This document shows, one piece after another, positions 1-11,600 of a stretch of DNA of 64,000 bases (position 1 is the first letter of the stretch; every line of letters begins with the position of its first letter). The translations under genes and the position numbers were made by a program. This stretch comes from Tiliqua scincoides (taxonomy: Eukaryota; Chordata; Lepidosauria; Squamata; Scincidae): contig NC_089822.1 in assembly GCF_035046505.1 (NCBI RefSeq), forward strand, positions 112,113,307 to 112,177,306. The letters are read 5' to 3'. The notes under the pieces are model-generated. The model made no database searches, was not told the DNA's origin, and saw only the letters and a list, made by a program, of their open reading frames with translations.

Positions 1-2516
1 CATAAACTAAAACAAGCGTGGAGGTGGGGAGACTTGGTGAAAAATCCTCAGAGCCTGCAGTTTGTCACAATCATAAAATGTAATATAGAGAGGTATTACA
101 CAGAATTGATTTGGTTATAGTAGATAAAAACATTTCAGGTTGCACCAAAAATTACTAGGAAAGTGACAATATAGCTGTCCTCTCTTTGAAAATATAAAAG
201 CAAGGGGTAATTCAGTTCTGCCTCTGTTGCTACCTGGAACACACTGATCTGTTATAAGGCAGAAAACCAGAAAGAAAATATATAGTTCTCTTGTCAGTAG
301 AGGAGGAGATTGTGTAGGTGGTACACTGGGTAAATAGAAGTCAAATTGAGTAGTACAAGAGCATGCAAGTTCCCCATTAGCCAAGTTCCATCATTAGGTA
401 GTGAAAGGTCATTTGCCTTCAGGTTTAGGATCCCTTGCTGGGATGGCTGAATTCACTATCTTGGGTTGCCAATTTATGGATGTCCAAGTTACAGACAGCT
501 GTGTTGGTCCTTTTGCACCATCATGCTGGGCTGGCAAGAGCTGACTGTTCAAGGTACATGTGTTCCAACTTCTAGATAGACCTCCAGAATGGAACAGGGT
601 ATGTATGTTGGGGTCTTAGAGCCCAATCCTAAACAAATTCCCATGCTGCGATGCAGCAGGGCTGATGCAGCCTCTCCTCTCCAGCACAGGAATAGAGGCA
701 ACTGGAGGTCCCCTCGAAGTAAGGTGACCTTTGTTCCCTTACCCCAGGTAAAGCTACAGCAGCCTATATAGGGCTTCTTCGATCTGCACCAGTGAAATTG
801 CTGGCACAAGTCTGAGCAGCTCTGTTAGCTTTCCAGCTCAGGAGAGGGACACAATATGGCGAGGCCTTCTTCCCCATCCTCACCCCCCCCTTGGGCCTGA
901 TCTGCCCTCTCTCACCCTCTTACACCCCCATGCTCTCCTTCCACCCTCCAGTCATCCTGCAGTCTACTCCAGTGGACTGGTGGCAGGAGGCCAGTGCAGG
1001 CCTTTCCACCAGTATGACAGGCCTGTGTGCTGGTGCAATTTGCTTTATGGCATGTTTGCAAGTGTGTGCATGTTTGTTCACTGGCAGAGGCCGACATGGG
1101 ATTGGGTTGTTAGTGTATTTTCTTTCATACAAAGTGCTGGATATTAATGTATGTTGAAATTCCCTAGAATTATTTAATTTGTTGTAGTTTGAGTGTACCT
1201 CCATTTGCTTTGACTTAGCAGCTCTGCAGAAGAAGGTGGAAAGGCTTTTTTTGAGAGGAAAGAGTTAGGGCATAGTAAGGTTTTCCTACCTCCATCTCAA
1301 GTTTTCCAGACTCTGGTAAGAAATGTTAACATTTACAAGCTATAACTGTTCTTTGTTATTTACCGGCACAAGTGACACTAAACATTGTTCACAATACGTA
1401 GATGTCCATTTGATATGCTTATGTGGATGTACCTGCTTGACCAAATTCGAACCTTTGTAATCTGTAAGACACAGATCTCCCAAAGACTTCTTGGTTCATG
1501 TTCTGTTTGAAGACCCAGCACCCCTATCCATCTCAAACTTGTTGTTACGCAGTTGAAGAGTTGTTATGTAGTTTTGAATAATGTGAGAAACAATGCAAGG
1601 AAGATTGTACCTTTTTATTGAGCCAACTGCTTCATAAACATTTTATAATGTCCAGCAATGTGTATAGAATCAGTGCCAGCACTAGGTTTGCTGGGGCCTA
1701 GGGACAGAATGTTGCACTGAGCATCCTATGGTGCAGGTGGCCCCCATGCCTTCCCTCCCCTCCCCCTGGAAGGAAAGAGGCAGCTGCTCTTCCAGTCAGG
1801 GAGGAAAAGGGGAATCTTTTTCAACAGCAGTGACTCCTCTCACTCTCAGAGGATGGAAGAAAGAGGGGCCACTGCAACTTACTGATAAAGACAGAAGATG
1901 GGAAGAAGCGGAGCTGTCATCCCTGAATCTCATGCAGGCAGCAGCACTCCCTTTCTCATTGATCAATGGAAGTATCCCCTAGAAGCCTCAAAATAATGCA
2001 GGAGCTTCTGCAGAGTACTTCCATTTTTAGAAGGAGCTGGCACAGCAACAGTTCTAGTCTCTCAGCCAGTTCTTGCCATCCCTACCAGTAGGATGAAAAA
2101 GTGTCCTGATAATATGAATGTACCTTGTTTATATTTTAATATTGACTCTAAATTGCTGTTGTTTGTTCACTTTTGCTGAATTCTTTTGTTGTTCAAAAGA
2201 ACCGTCTGCCCAAAGTTAAACAAATGTTGAATTTGACTTGTTTCTGACTCTGAGGGAGTTGTGCTCCTACCACCAAGTTCTACCATCCAGTTCTGAACAA
2301 TGAGTCTTTCAAAGCTACATTTGTCCAGTTTTACTTCTGTGTGAAATTATCAGGAATTTAGAAAAGTTTCAGTAAGCTAAAATGAATTTAATCTTGTTGA
2401 ACAAATTGCTCTTGTTGTTCTTGTTGAGCCCAATTAGTTCATCCTCTTGATATCTTTCTGCATAATTCTGGAAGTTACTGATATAGGATTCTTAATTATC
2501 TCATTATTGGTTGTAG
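1..2516. other. 5' flank or intron of the BRME1 candidate; no exon recognised
   Basis: I see no convincing coding exon here. The first exon of BRME1, expected to carry the start codon and a short basic peptide, should lie here or left of the window. The only structured part is a Harbinger-type MITE relative at about 612-880. The small open frames at 891-1157 and 1728-1982 have no splice context or recognisable product. Confidence 0.5.
612..880. mobile_element. Degenerate Harbinger-type MITE relative
   Basis: It opens with TTAGAGCCCAATCCTAA, which matches the TTA target plus terminal sequence of the better-preserved copies at 9820-9998 and 13973-14144. Its inner sequence (gctgatgcagcctc, then a ttcccttacccc run) resembles the same family, and its end (ttgctggcacaagtctgag) is shared with the copy at 7814-8110. 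The right end is not sharp. Confidence 0.45.
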
Positions 2517-2615
2517 GGAGGGAAGTTCAAACCAGTTTTTACAAAACCAAAAAAGCCACTGGCTGAAAGACATGAAAGAGATGATGGAAAAGATTCAACA
2601 GTTTGGGTGGAACAG
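2517..2615 (+). CDS. BRME1: BRME1 candidate, early coding exon (33 codons)
   Basis: The acceptor TTGTAG and donor CAG|GTATGA bracket a 99-nt exon, phase 0 at both ends. It encodes GGKFKPVFTKPKKP followed by a charged stretch ending VWVEQ. From memory, the second coding segment of human BRME1 is also Gly-Gly then Pro/Lys-rich. This is probably exon 2; the initiator exon is not seen. Confidence 0.65.
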
Positions 2616-5600
2616 GTATGAGTTCAGTAACTGAGAATAGATAACATTGTCTGTTTGTATAACATAAGAGACACTTCTCATTTAGAGAAATAAGTTCTTA
2701 TGGTTGACAAGGGGAAAGTACTGTATGGTTCTTAGAAATCTTTTGAGAATTTAGTGTGTGTTTTATTTTGTACAGTATCACCTATTAAGTACTATATAGG
2801 TGCAACCTATTTATCCATGAATTTTTAATCTTCGGATTTGTCTCAATGTGAATGGGGTGGGGGGGAACTGAAAGTCAACACACCTTTTCCTCCTTTGCGC
2901 TGCACTTGCCTCTCCTCAGTTTCAAGGCAGCCTAAAACACTGCAAAAAGGCCTCACCCAGACAGGGAAATAGCCCTGGAGCCGTGGAAGAGGTTCCCCTT
3001 TCCAAGGAACACTCTTGGAGCCCCTGAGCCAGCTGAGGGGAAGGGGGAAGGAAGACCTCTGTAACCAGAGCACATGCAGCAAGGTGGAGCGCTCTTGTGC
3101 GTGCGCATGTGCACATGTGTGCATGCGCATGTGAACTTTTAGTTGAAAAGCGGAATATAAATACTATTAACTAATTAATTGATTGATTGATTAATTAATT
3201 AATTACTCTCTCTCTCACACACACACACACAGATAGGCAGGTAGCAATGGAGGGGATTGCTTTAAAAAACCCAGGGAGTGTTTGCCAAATTTCCCCCCCC
3301 ACACACACACACACACTGAGATGCTGCAGGTGTCCTACTGAGATGTTTGTGTCCTACTCCAGCCGACACAAACAAAACGATCCACACTTTCCTGGGAGTA
3401 AGCCCCATTGACTGCAATGGGGCTTACTTCTGAGTAGAAAATCATAGGACTGGACTCTTAAAACCTCAGCATCCCACCTGTGAAAGAAGCTGGACAGCTG
3501 GAGGGCTGAGTAAGGAATGGAGGAGGGGGAGGCGATTGATAACAGCTGCCTTAGTTTCCTTCCAGCCCCAAGTGTCAGGCTGAAGCATATTTGCTTAACT
3601 CTATGAAATTTAGCACAAGCAGTTTTTATTAATTCTCACAGAGTCACTGAACTGAACGCAGATAAATAGGCTCCACCTGTAAATATCTTCATTATAATTG
3701 TTCAACCCAATTATTCACTTGGACTGAACATAATGGGGCTTACTTCAGAGTAAACATGCACAGAATTTTGCTGTCAGATAATGAAACTCAGCAGTCCCCT
3801 GAACTTTCTCAAGCTATTTTGTAGTTTTAGATGGTTGGTTGATTGAAGATTGTCTTACAAGAAAATTGTAATCTATTCTAGTTTGTTTTGTGGTAGCTGT
3901 ATATGTATGTATATGTAGCTGTATATGTATGTGGTAGCTGTATATGTATGTGGTAGCAGTAGTTCTACACCTGTACTTTATCATTGTGGTTGAGTTGCTA
4001 AATAATTGGGTCACAAATGGAACAAACCTAAATTTGTGGATACTTCGCTTCCATTCATAGAATGCCTTTTTGAAATGGTCCTATGAGAACAGATGCATGA
4101 AAAAATTATGCTGGTGTTCTCTGGACCAGGAATCTAGAACCCTCTTTCCTAGACTGAGCTTTTAAAAATAATATGAGTAACCACATACAGCATAACTTCC
4201 CATATGATCATATGTATGGAACCAGTAATTCAGCATAATTCTGGAATATGTATGTAACTGGTTCTGGTTCATATGTTCCATATGTATGGAACTGGTCATT
4301 CAGCATAATTCTCTGCATGTCTACTCAGTAGTAAGATCCATTTAGTTCAATGGGAGTTAGTCCCAGCCTTACCTGGAAGTAAATCTCATTGAACTCATGA
4401 GCCTTACTTCTGCATAATCATGTATTAGGGTTGTGCTTTATGTCTCCTGAGTTCTGGACACATGAGGAGACATGTCTGACTATATTTCTGAAAAATGTTC
4501 CTTTTCTCACACTGGTTGACCTTCTCCCTCATCTGGCTGAAATTATATAGTATGTTTGGTGCGGTATGGGAGCAGAAAACTGTAATAAGAACGTGTTAAA
4601 TAATTGAGCTGAATCTTTCTGTTCATGATGTACACTTTTTCTTCCTTCCCAACCCTTACTTCAGGATATCTTAGAGTCCTCAGGGCCTCAATGTATGGTT
4701 AGAAATGTACCTGAGACAGCAGAGAGACCTTTCCAAAACACCACATCTCCTTCAGAGTCAGTGAGGTTGATGGATTTATTGCTGCCCAAAGAAGATCAAG
4801 TGATTCTCCCATGTGAGAAAGGGAGTGGACAGCTGGATGATAAAATGCATGAACAGGAGAGAATTAGAAGTGCAAACACTGATGATGTTTCCCATCAAAA
4901 AATGGGGATAGCAAACAATTTACATGCAAATATCTGTGAAAAGGAAATGCCAGAGAGACAGATTTCCTTTGTTCTACAGACTTCAGATAATGAGAATGCA
5001 GAAGGTCTTAAGAAGAGAGAGCTCCCTTTTGGGTCACTTATTAAAGAGATGAGCATTAGTGTGCTGACAGGGCACAAGATCAATGACCATCTTAAAAGCA
5101 GTCAGTGTGAAGAAGAGCACCTGAGTAGTTCAAACAGGTGTGTAGAACAAGTTGAAGCCATCCAGGATATAATAAAGTCAGGTTCTGTAGAAGAAACAAA
5201 CAGAACCTGGGCAAAAAATGGAGAAGATGCCAGTTTTGTGGAGTGCGTGGCTAGCCAAACTCTGAATGTGAACAACATAACTCAACCCCCATTACTGACG
5301 GATTTATCAGTACTTGCACCTGAAGATGAGAGCAGCAACCTACTTATAAGTAGTATAGCTGGAGTGGGAAGTGGTAATGATGGAAAAGGGATAGACCAGG
5401 AGCCTCCGTGCAGAAGTGGGAAAACTGAAGAACAGAGTGAAATAAGTAGCAGTACTGACAATTTGGAAGCTGGAGGGGCTCTGCATAACTCCACAATTAG
5501 TGAATATACCACAGATCAGCATAGCCTATGGACTAGTGGCAAAGCTGGAGAGCAAAGCAGCCCATGTAGAGAGGTAATTGCTGCAGGGCAGAACAGTTAT

Positions 5601-8600
5601 GAAGGCCAAAATACTTCTGGGAAAGATTTTCCAGATACTTGGTCTGCATGTGTTGATTTGGAAAAGGAAGTAGATATTTCTGAACCAAAATGTGAACAGG
5701 TTATTGAAACACCCAGTCTGTTATGCCCACAACCTGATGGGGGTGTTCATTCTGAAACCAGAAAAACCTCAGCACAAGCAGTTCTTTACAGTGAAGAGAG
5801 GGGGCCTGGAATGACACCAAACCCAGCTAAGAACATTGCTATATCACAGGAGGCAGAAATTCCAATCCTGCTCCAGCCTCAACAACAATGGAAAGAGAGT
5901 GAATGTGAGAAGTTGGTGCCTAATAATAAACAACTCGAACTGGATGAATGTGGTCTGAGACCCAGTGAAATTAGGGAAGCATTGGTCAATGCAAGTATTA
6001 CCCATCAAGATTTGACCAAGATTCTTAAGGCTGAAGCAAAACCCAAAACAGAAAACTCCCCTGATGTCCATGTGGATGGAAAAGAAGGGGTAGTAAGTGG
6101 GGAAAACAAGAGCCAACCCACCCATGTGAAAATTTTCATCTCCTCTTCCAATACTGTTTCTCAATTGAAGAGGGAGATGGGATCACCTATCACTAACAGA
6201 GGTATTAATGCTGATTCAGAAGCCCAGCAGCTTCTTGCATCGTGTATAGGTTCCAGCATCTGTGCCTCGAGTGACTTTGATACTTTCACCCAAACACACA
6301 CTCTTTGCAGAGATCCACTGAATCTAGAATATCTGCCGCACAGTCAGCTACAAGGTATCTCTGAAAGCAACAACCTTGAATTTCCTCTAGATAAGGTACC
6401 TTGACAGCTAATGACTAGATTTTAAAAAGTAATCCTACTTGTAACATATCAGTCAGTTACTATTATACCAAAGTAAACAGATCTTAGTCCTATGTGCATC
6501 TACCAATATCTGTCACTAATTGATCTTGTACAGCTATACATGAGATTGCAGCCTCAATTGCATTAGTGGGGAGGCACCATTTTTCCAACCATTTAAATAA
6601 TGTTGAAAGATATGCTGTTGTTGGAAAGATTCTACATAATTGACAAGTCTCTTATTACTTAATCAGATACAGGTGCCAGTTTATATTTATAAATTTATTT
6701 TTAGTCTGAGCAGGTAAAAGTTTTTTGTGAACATGGAAGTATATAAAATGACAGATTTGAATTCAGAATGTATTTTGTAATTGATATGGATTCTTTGGTT
6801 GAAGCAGCAATGGTGGACATGGTGTTTCTCATTATAATTTTGTCAATTTCTGGGACTTCTATTTTGATTCATGTATTTAGATTATTTTTCAGTTTCTATC
6901 CCATCTTGCACAAAGCCTGCCAAGGAGCCTAAAAAGCACAAAGCCTGCCAAGGAGCCTTTATGTGATGCTGTGCTTATTGGGTCAAGAGAAAATACTTGT
7001 GCTGTGCAAGTGGTGGAGCATTGGAGGAGGTGCCTTTGCCAGGGTTAGGATTGACTTCTAGCATCACCAAGAGAAAACAATCTAGGATTCCATCTAGGAT
7101 TTTTGCACTGGGTCCCATAGCTAGCCTTAGGCAGAGTAAGTAAATAGGAACTTGCCTTCAGAAGTTTATACACTTTCTCACAAAATGCAGTTCAATCAGC
7201 AACCTTAAACAAATGAACAAAAAAAACCAGCTACTGCTGGATTGTCCATTCAATATAAAAAGTACCTCATCATTCTGAATATTTCAAGACGATTCAGGAT
7301 TATTTCCTGTTCATCTAAGGGAAAAAAGAAACATTTATAAGGAAGTAATAATATTTTGCTTCCTGTGGGAGGTGGAGTTGAAAAATATATAAAAACAAAA
7401 TTAAGTCCTAGATGTCAAAAGGGTAGATGAGGTGCTTGACTTCATATGGGGATATGGATGGTGGAATGGTCCATATCAAAAAGAAAAAAATCCTGCAGAT
7501 AGAAGAAGAAAGTCTTCTCCCTGATATCTGGTTTTCTCTGCACAGGGAACTGTTTAATAAGGTAGAGCATTCAATCATTCAAGTTCCCAATTGCATTCTG
7601 AAGTAGTAAAGCCTAAACATGGGTATGCCACTTTAACTCCTGCTTGTGAGAACCAGGCCCAATATTTGTAGTTGGGATTCAAGCTATCAGTTTGGAAAGC
7701 ATGTATGTACATAATATTGTGTATTAGAGTATATTGGAAGAGAGCTTAGGATCTACTGGTAGAATTAAGTATTTTGTGGTCTTAAGCAACAACAAAAGAC
7801 CCCTCTCCCAAATTTGTGGCACAATCCTATTCTTTTATGCCAGTGCGGCAACTGCTGCACTAGTGTAGGGAGCTGCAAATGTATCATAAAGCATGTTGCA
7901 ACACCCAGAGAGTAAACATTGCTGGCAGGAAGACCTGTGCCATCCTGCTGGCACTGGATCCAGAAGCCAGTAAGCTCCTGCCAAGCAGCTCAGGGGTGAG
8001 GGTGAATCCAGCTCACACCGTCCTACTCTTAGGCTTGGAAACCCAACATAAGGCTGCTTTGACTTGAGCCAGCTATTTTGCTGGCACAGATCTGAGTAGT
8101 CCCATTGCACAGGCCAGTGAGCTACTGTGAGAAACAGTAGAGTGAATGAGCCTTTGGCCTGATCCAGCAGATCTTACATCCTTGGAGGAAGGGTGGGACA
8201 AAAATACAATAAATAACAGCGTGACTGAACGTGTTGATTGCTGGTGCACTTTACATAAAAAACTTTGAGTATTACTTCTCTCTCTCATCAGCTCTTCTCT
8301 CTGGATAATCAACACATGCATACCAAAGATATAAGAAATCAGTCTGATGCTGGAGGATCTAGTGGAATTGAGCCACCAGCCCCAGCTGTTCATGCAGGAC
8401 TAGGCCATCCAAATAATGTCAAGTAGGTGCATTTTTTCTTGTGAACCTTCTTCTTGAAATATAGTCTGTCTTACTTTGCAACCCAGTCGCTCTGATTAGG
8501 GCTACATCCAGTGGCGTAGCTAAGGGGGTGCAGGGGGTAGCGGTTGCAGCGGGCACCAAGCTTTAGGGGGGCAACAAGCTGAGCTTGACACTAATGACCA

Positions 8601-11600
8601 AAATTGTGAAAATCTTGGTATGTATGAATAATACCCTCATTTTATATATCATTGGAAAGGTAATTTAATGCAGAATACAATAAAACAAACTGCATTGGAA
8701 TATCTCTATTATATCAAAGGTTATGGCCAATTAAGCAGAAAATGAAAACACAATTGCCATATGGAACAAAAAGTGGATTTCTTAACTCAAAACTGACCTA
8801 TAAGACTGATTGTTCTGACAGCCAGTGACATATTATCATGTTATTAACATGTTGCAATGACATGCTATCATGATACAGCATGAAACCAGTCAGGTGTTAA
8901 TAAGTGTCAGCTCTCATTTCCATGTTTCATAATACTGTTACCCCCTGCTAACTGGGTAAAAGGCACTTTTCCAAGTGGTGCCCCTCTTATACTAGCAAGG
9001 GGAAAATAACCATCTCTTTTCACCGCAGCACAGTGTCCCGAACCTATCAGGGGCACACTTTTTATTTATTTATTTACTTAATTAATTTGATTTTGTCTGG
9101 GTGGGGCTACAAATCTTCTTTAGCCCCAGGTAGCAGACAGATGCCTTAGCTATGCCACTGATGGGCGGAGGCAGCAGAGCAATTAGGTGGCAAGCTGCTG
9201 GGGGGAGGAGGTGGGTTCCTCCTCACTTTTTAAAAAAGCCCGGGTGTGACCTCACTTCCGGGGCAACATTTTGAGCTTGGCACCGGAATACACAATCATT
9301 AGCTACGCCACTGGCTACATCAGAGAGTATTGTATGAGTTCATTAAGTCGGAGATTTTTAATTCTATCTTTATCTTAATGACTTGTGGCAGGGAACAGCA
9401 GCTTAAGAAAAACATGAAGAATACACAATGCACAAATATTGTGGACATCCTGTGCAACATATGCTGTTGTAGGGCTTTGATTAAATGCCCTCAGTATAAA
9501 ATGGCTTAGCCCATTTGATTTTATACTAAAACATTTTCACTTCATTTGAGTTGTTAAAAGCCATCACACTCACAATTTGAAAACCTGCTTTTTAAAATTT
9601 TGTGATACGGTATATTGCTGATAATAGTATTCTTTTTCAATTTTTTTTTTCTTAAATCAGGGTTGAGATGATGGAGAGGATTTATGATCCATCCGAGCAA
9701 GAGGATGCAACAGATGTTGTTTGTGGTCTGATTAAAGAGCTCTCTAATCTCAAGTAAGAGCATATTTCCGTGTCATATACAACAGTTCATATACTGTGAG
9801 CTTTTTAATTAAACACTTAGGGCCCAATCCTATCCAATTTTTCAGCACCGGTACAGTCGCAATGCAGCCCCAAGGTAAAGGAACAAATGTTCCCATATCT
9901 TAAGGAAGCTTCTGTGATTGCTGCCCCACCACAAGATGCAGTACATGCCCCATTGGCACAGCTGCACCAGCACTGGAAAATTGGATAAGATTGGGCCCTT
10001 AGAGCCCAATGCTGTGGTCCACAGCACGGCTCCTGTGGTCCGAAGCCCGGCGGTGAGCCCTGCAAACGTGCCGCAAGGCGTCGGCCAGAGCTGGGCTAGC
10101 GCACGGCAATTCTGCTGCTCAGCAGTCTCCCGGACTGCTGGGCTGCGGAGCGGGAGATGGAGATGTGGCCTGGGGCATGGCGGAGGCGTTCCAGGGAAGG
10201 GGAAGCTGGCGGGGGCAGGCGGGAGGCGTGCCAGGGGGCAGGTGGGCGGGCAGGAGGCATGTCTGGGGGAGGAAGAGAGGCGGATCTGCGGAGCTATGCT
10301 CCGGCAGCATCCAGGGTGCTCGTGCAGGGCTGCGCACCCTACATGAGCGCCTTTACTTTAGCGCTGACCTTTTGGTCAGTGCTAAAGAGAGTAGCCCCGT
10401 TGTGGGGCTGCTTCCCTTACTCGGGGGAAGGGGACGAACATCCCCTTCTCCCAAGGCGCCTCCCACAGTAGCGCGGGAGGCACAAGATCCAGCCCTCCAC
10501 GGTGCCAGCCCTCAGTGGAGCCGCCAAGCCTGGGCGCTGCGGGCGCGATTGACAACTGCTTCCATAGTATCCAACGCAGCTTCACAGCACTTACATCCAT
10601 CACTGTAGGACAGTGGTTACCAAACTGTGAGCCATGCCTCCCTGAGGGGCCACAGAAACCGGCAAAGAGAGCCACAGAATCCTCATGGAAAAACTTAACC
10701 ACCCTATACAATATATATTTTGTATACTATATAGTAAAAGTTTTACTTTTCTTAACATGTTGTGTTTGTCTTCACTAATTTTTTTGTTTGTATCCAACTC
10801 TATAGGTTATCAAGCTTTTGTATGTTTAACCTTTTTTATCTACAGTGCTTGCAATCCTTCATGCTGCATTATTTGCAAACTTAATACACTGAGAGCCATT
10901 GAGAACTAGGATAGTGATTTGGGAGTTGGACCTAGACCTGGAAAATCTGGGTTCAAATCCCTGCTCAGTTATGAAGCTCCCTGGGTGACTTTGGTGATCA
11001 ACCTCACCTACTACACAGGGTTATTGTGAGGACAAAAGTAGGGGAGGAAACACGTATACCACCCTGAGCTCCTTGAGAGAAGGGTGGTATAAAAATAATA
11101 ATAATAGAGGTATTTATATAATAATAAACTTTATAATAATAAACTTTATTTATATCCTGCCCTTCTCCCCAAAGGGACCCAGGGCGGCTCACAACACCTT
11201 TCTAGGTCCTCAGATTTCTCCTCAGACTTTATTCAAGGCGGTTTACATAGGCAGGCTAATTTAAATCCCCGTAGGGATTTTTACAATTGAAAGAAGGCTC
11301 TATCTTTCAAGAGCTACAACAATTCAGATGTTTCCTTCTGATCTGGCCTCCATCCTCCCACACTCAGAGCAGATGGAATAACTCGGCTCAGCTTGTCAGC
11401 TGCTTCAAGGTCGCATGGTGCGGGTGGCCTCAAACTGGCAACCTTCAGATGTTATCTTCAGGCAAACGGAGGCTCAACCCTCTAGACCAGACCTCCTGCC
11501 CACAAGACCTCCTGCCCCAAAATGTGAAAAATAAATATTTTTCACAAAAATGTGAAAAATAAATATTGTCCACTCCTTCATTCAAATTAAGCTTCATAGT

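Larger units (their letters stand above)
2616..4664 (+). other. BRME1 intron with simple repeats and palindromic repeats
   Basis: It holds an ATTA/ATTG-rich tract (3165-3205) running into (CT)n and (CA)n (3206-3231), a second (CA)n at 3300-3318, three copies of the AGTAAG palindromic repeat, a tandem of TAGCTGTATATGTATG-like units (3895-3960) and a diverged tandem duplication of a CATATGTATGGAACTGGT unit (4200-4310). No further exon is evident. Confidence 0.6.
6396..8291 (+). other. BRME1 intron between the giant exon and the linker exon
   Basis: Mostly unassigned A/T-rich sequence. A tandem duplication of about 27 bp (CACAAAGCCTGCCAAGGAGC unit) lies at 6909-6958, a MITE relative at 7814-8110, and an old CR1 3' tail at about 8115-8168. 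Confidence 0.6.

Noticed and set aside
4695-4697. ATG at 4695 as the start of a single-exon gene
   Set aside because: The frame is open upstream to a good splice acceptor at 4664/4665, and an in-phase exon lies at 2517-2615.
9918-10608. Overlapping GC-rich open frames of about 100-147 codons on both strands
   Set aside because: They lie in a Harbinger-type MITE with inverted ends; the homologous copy at 51898-52402 does not conserve the frames.
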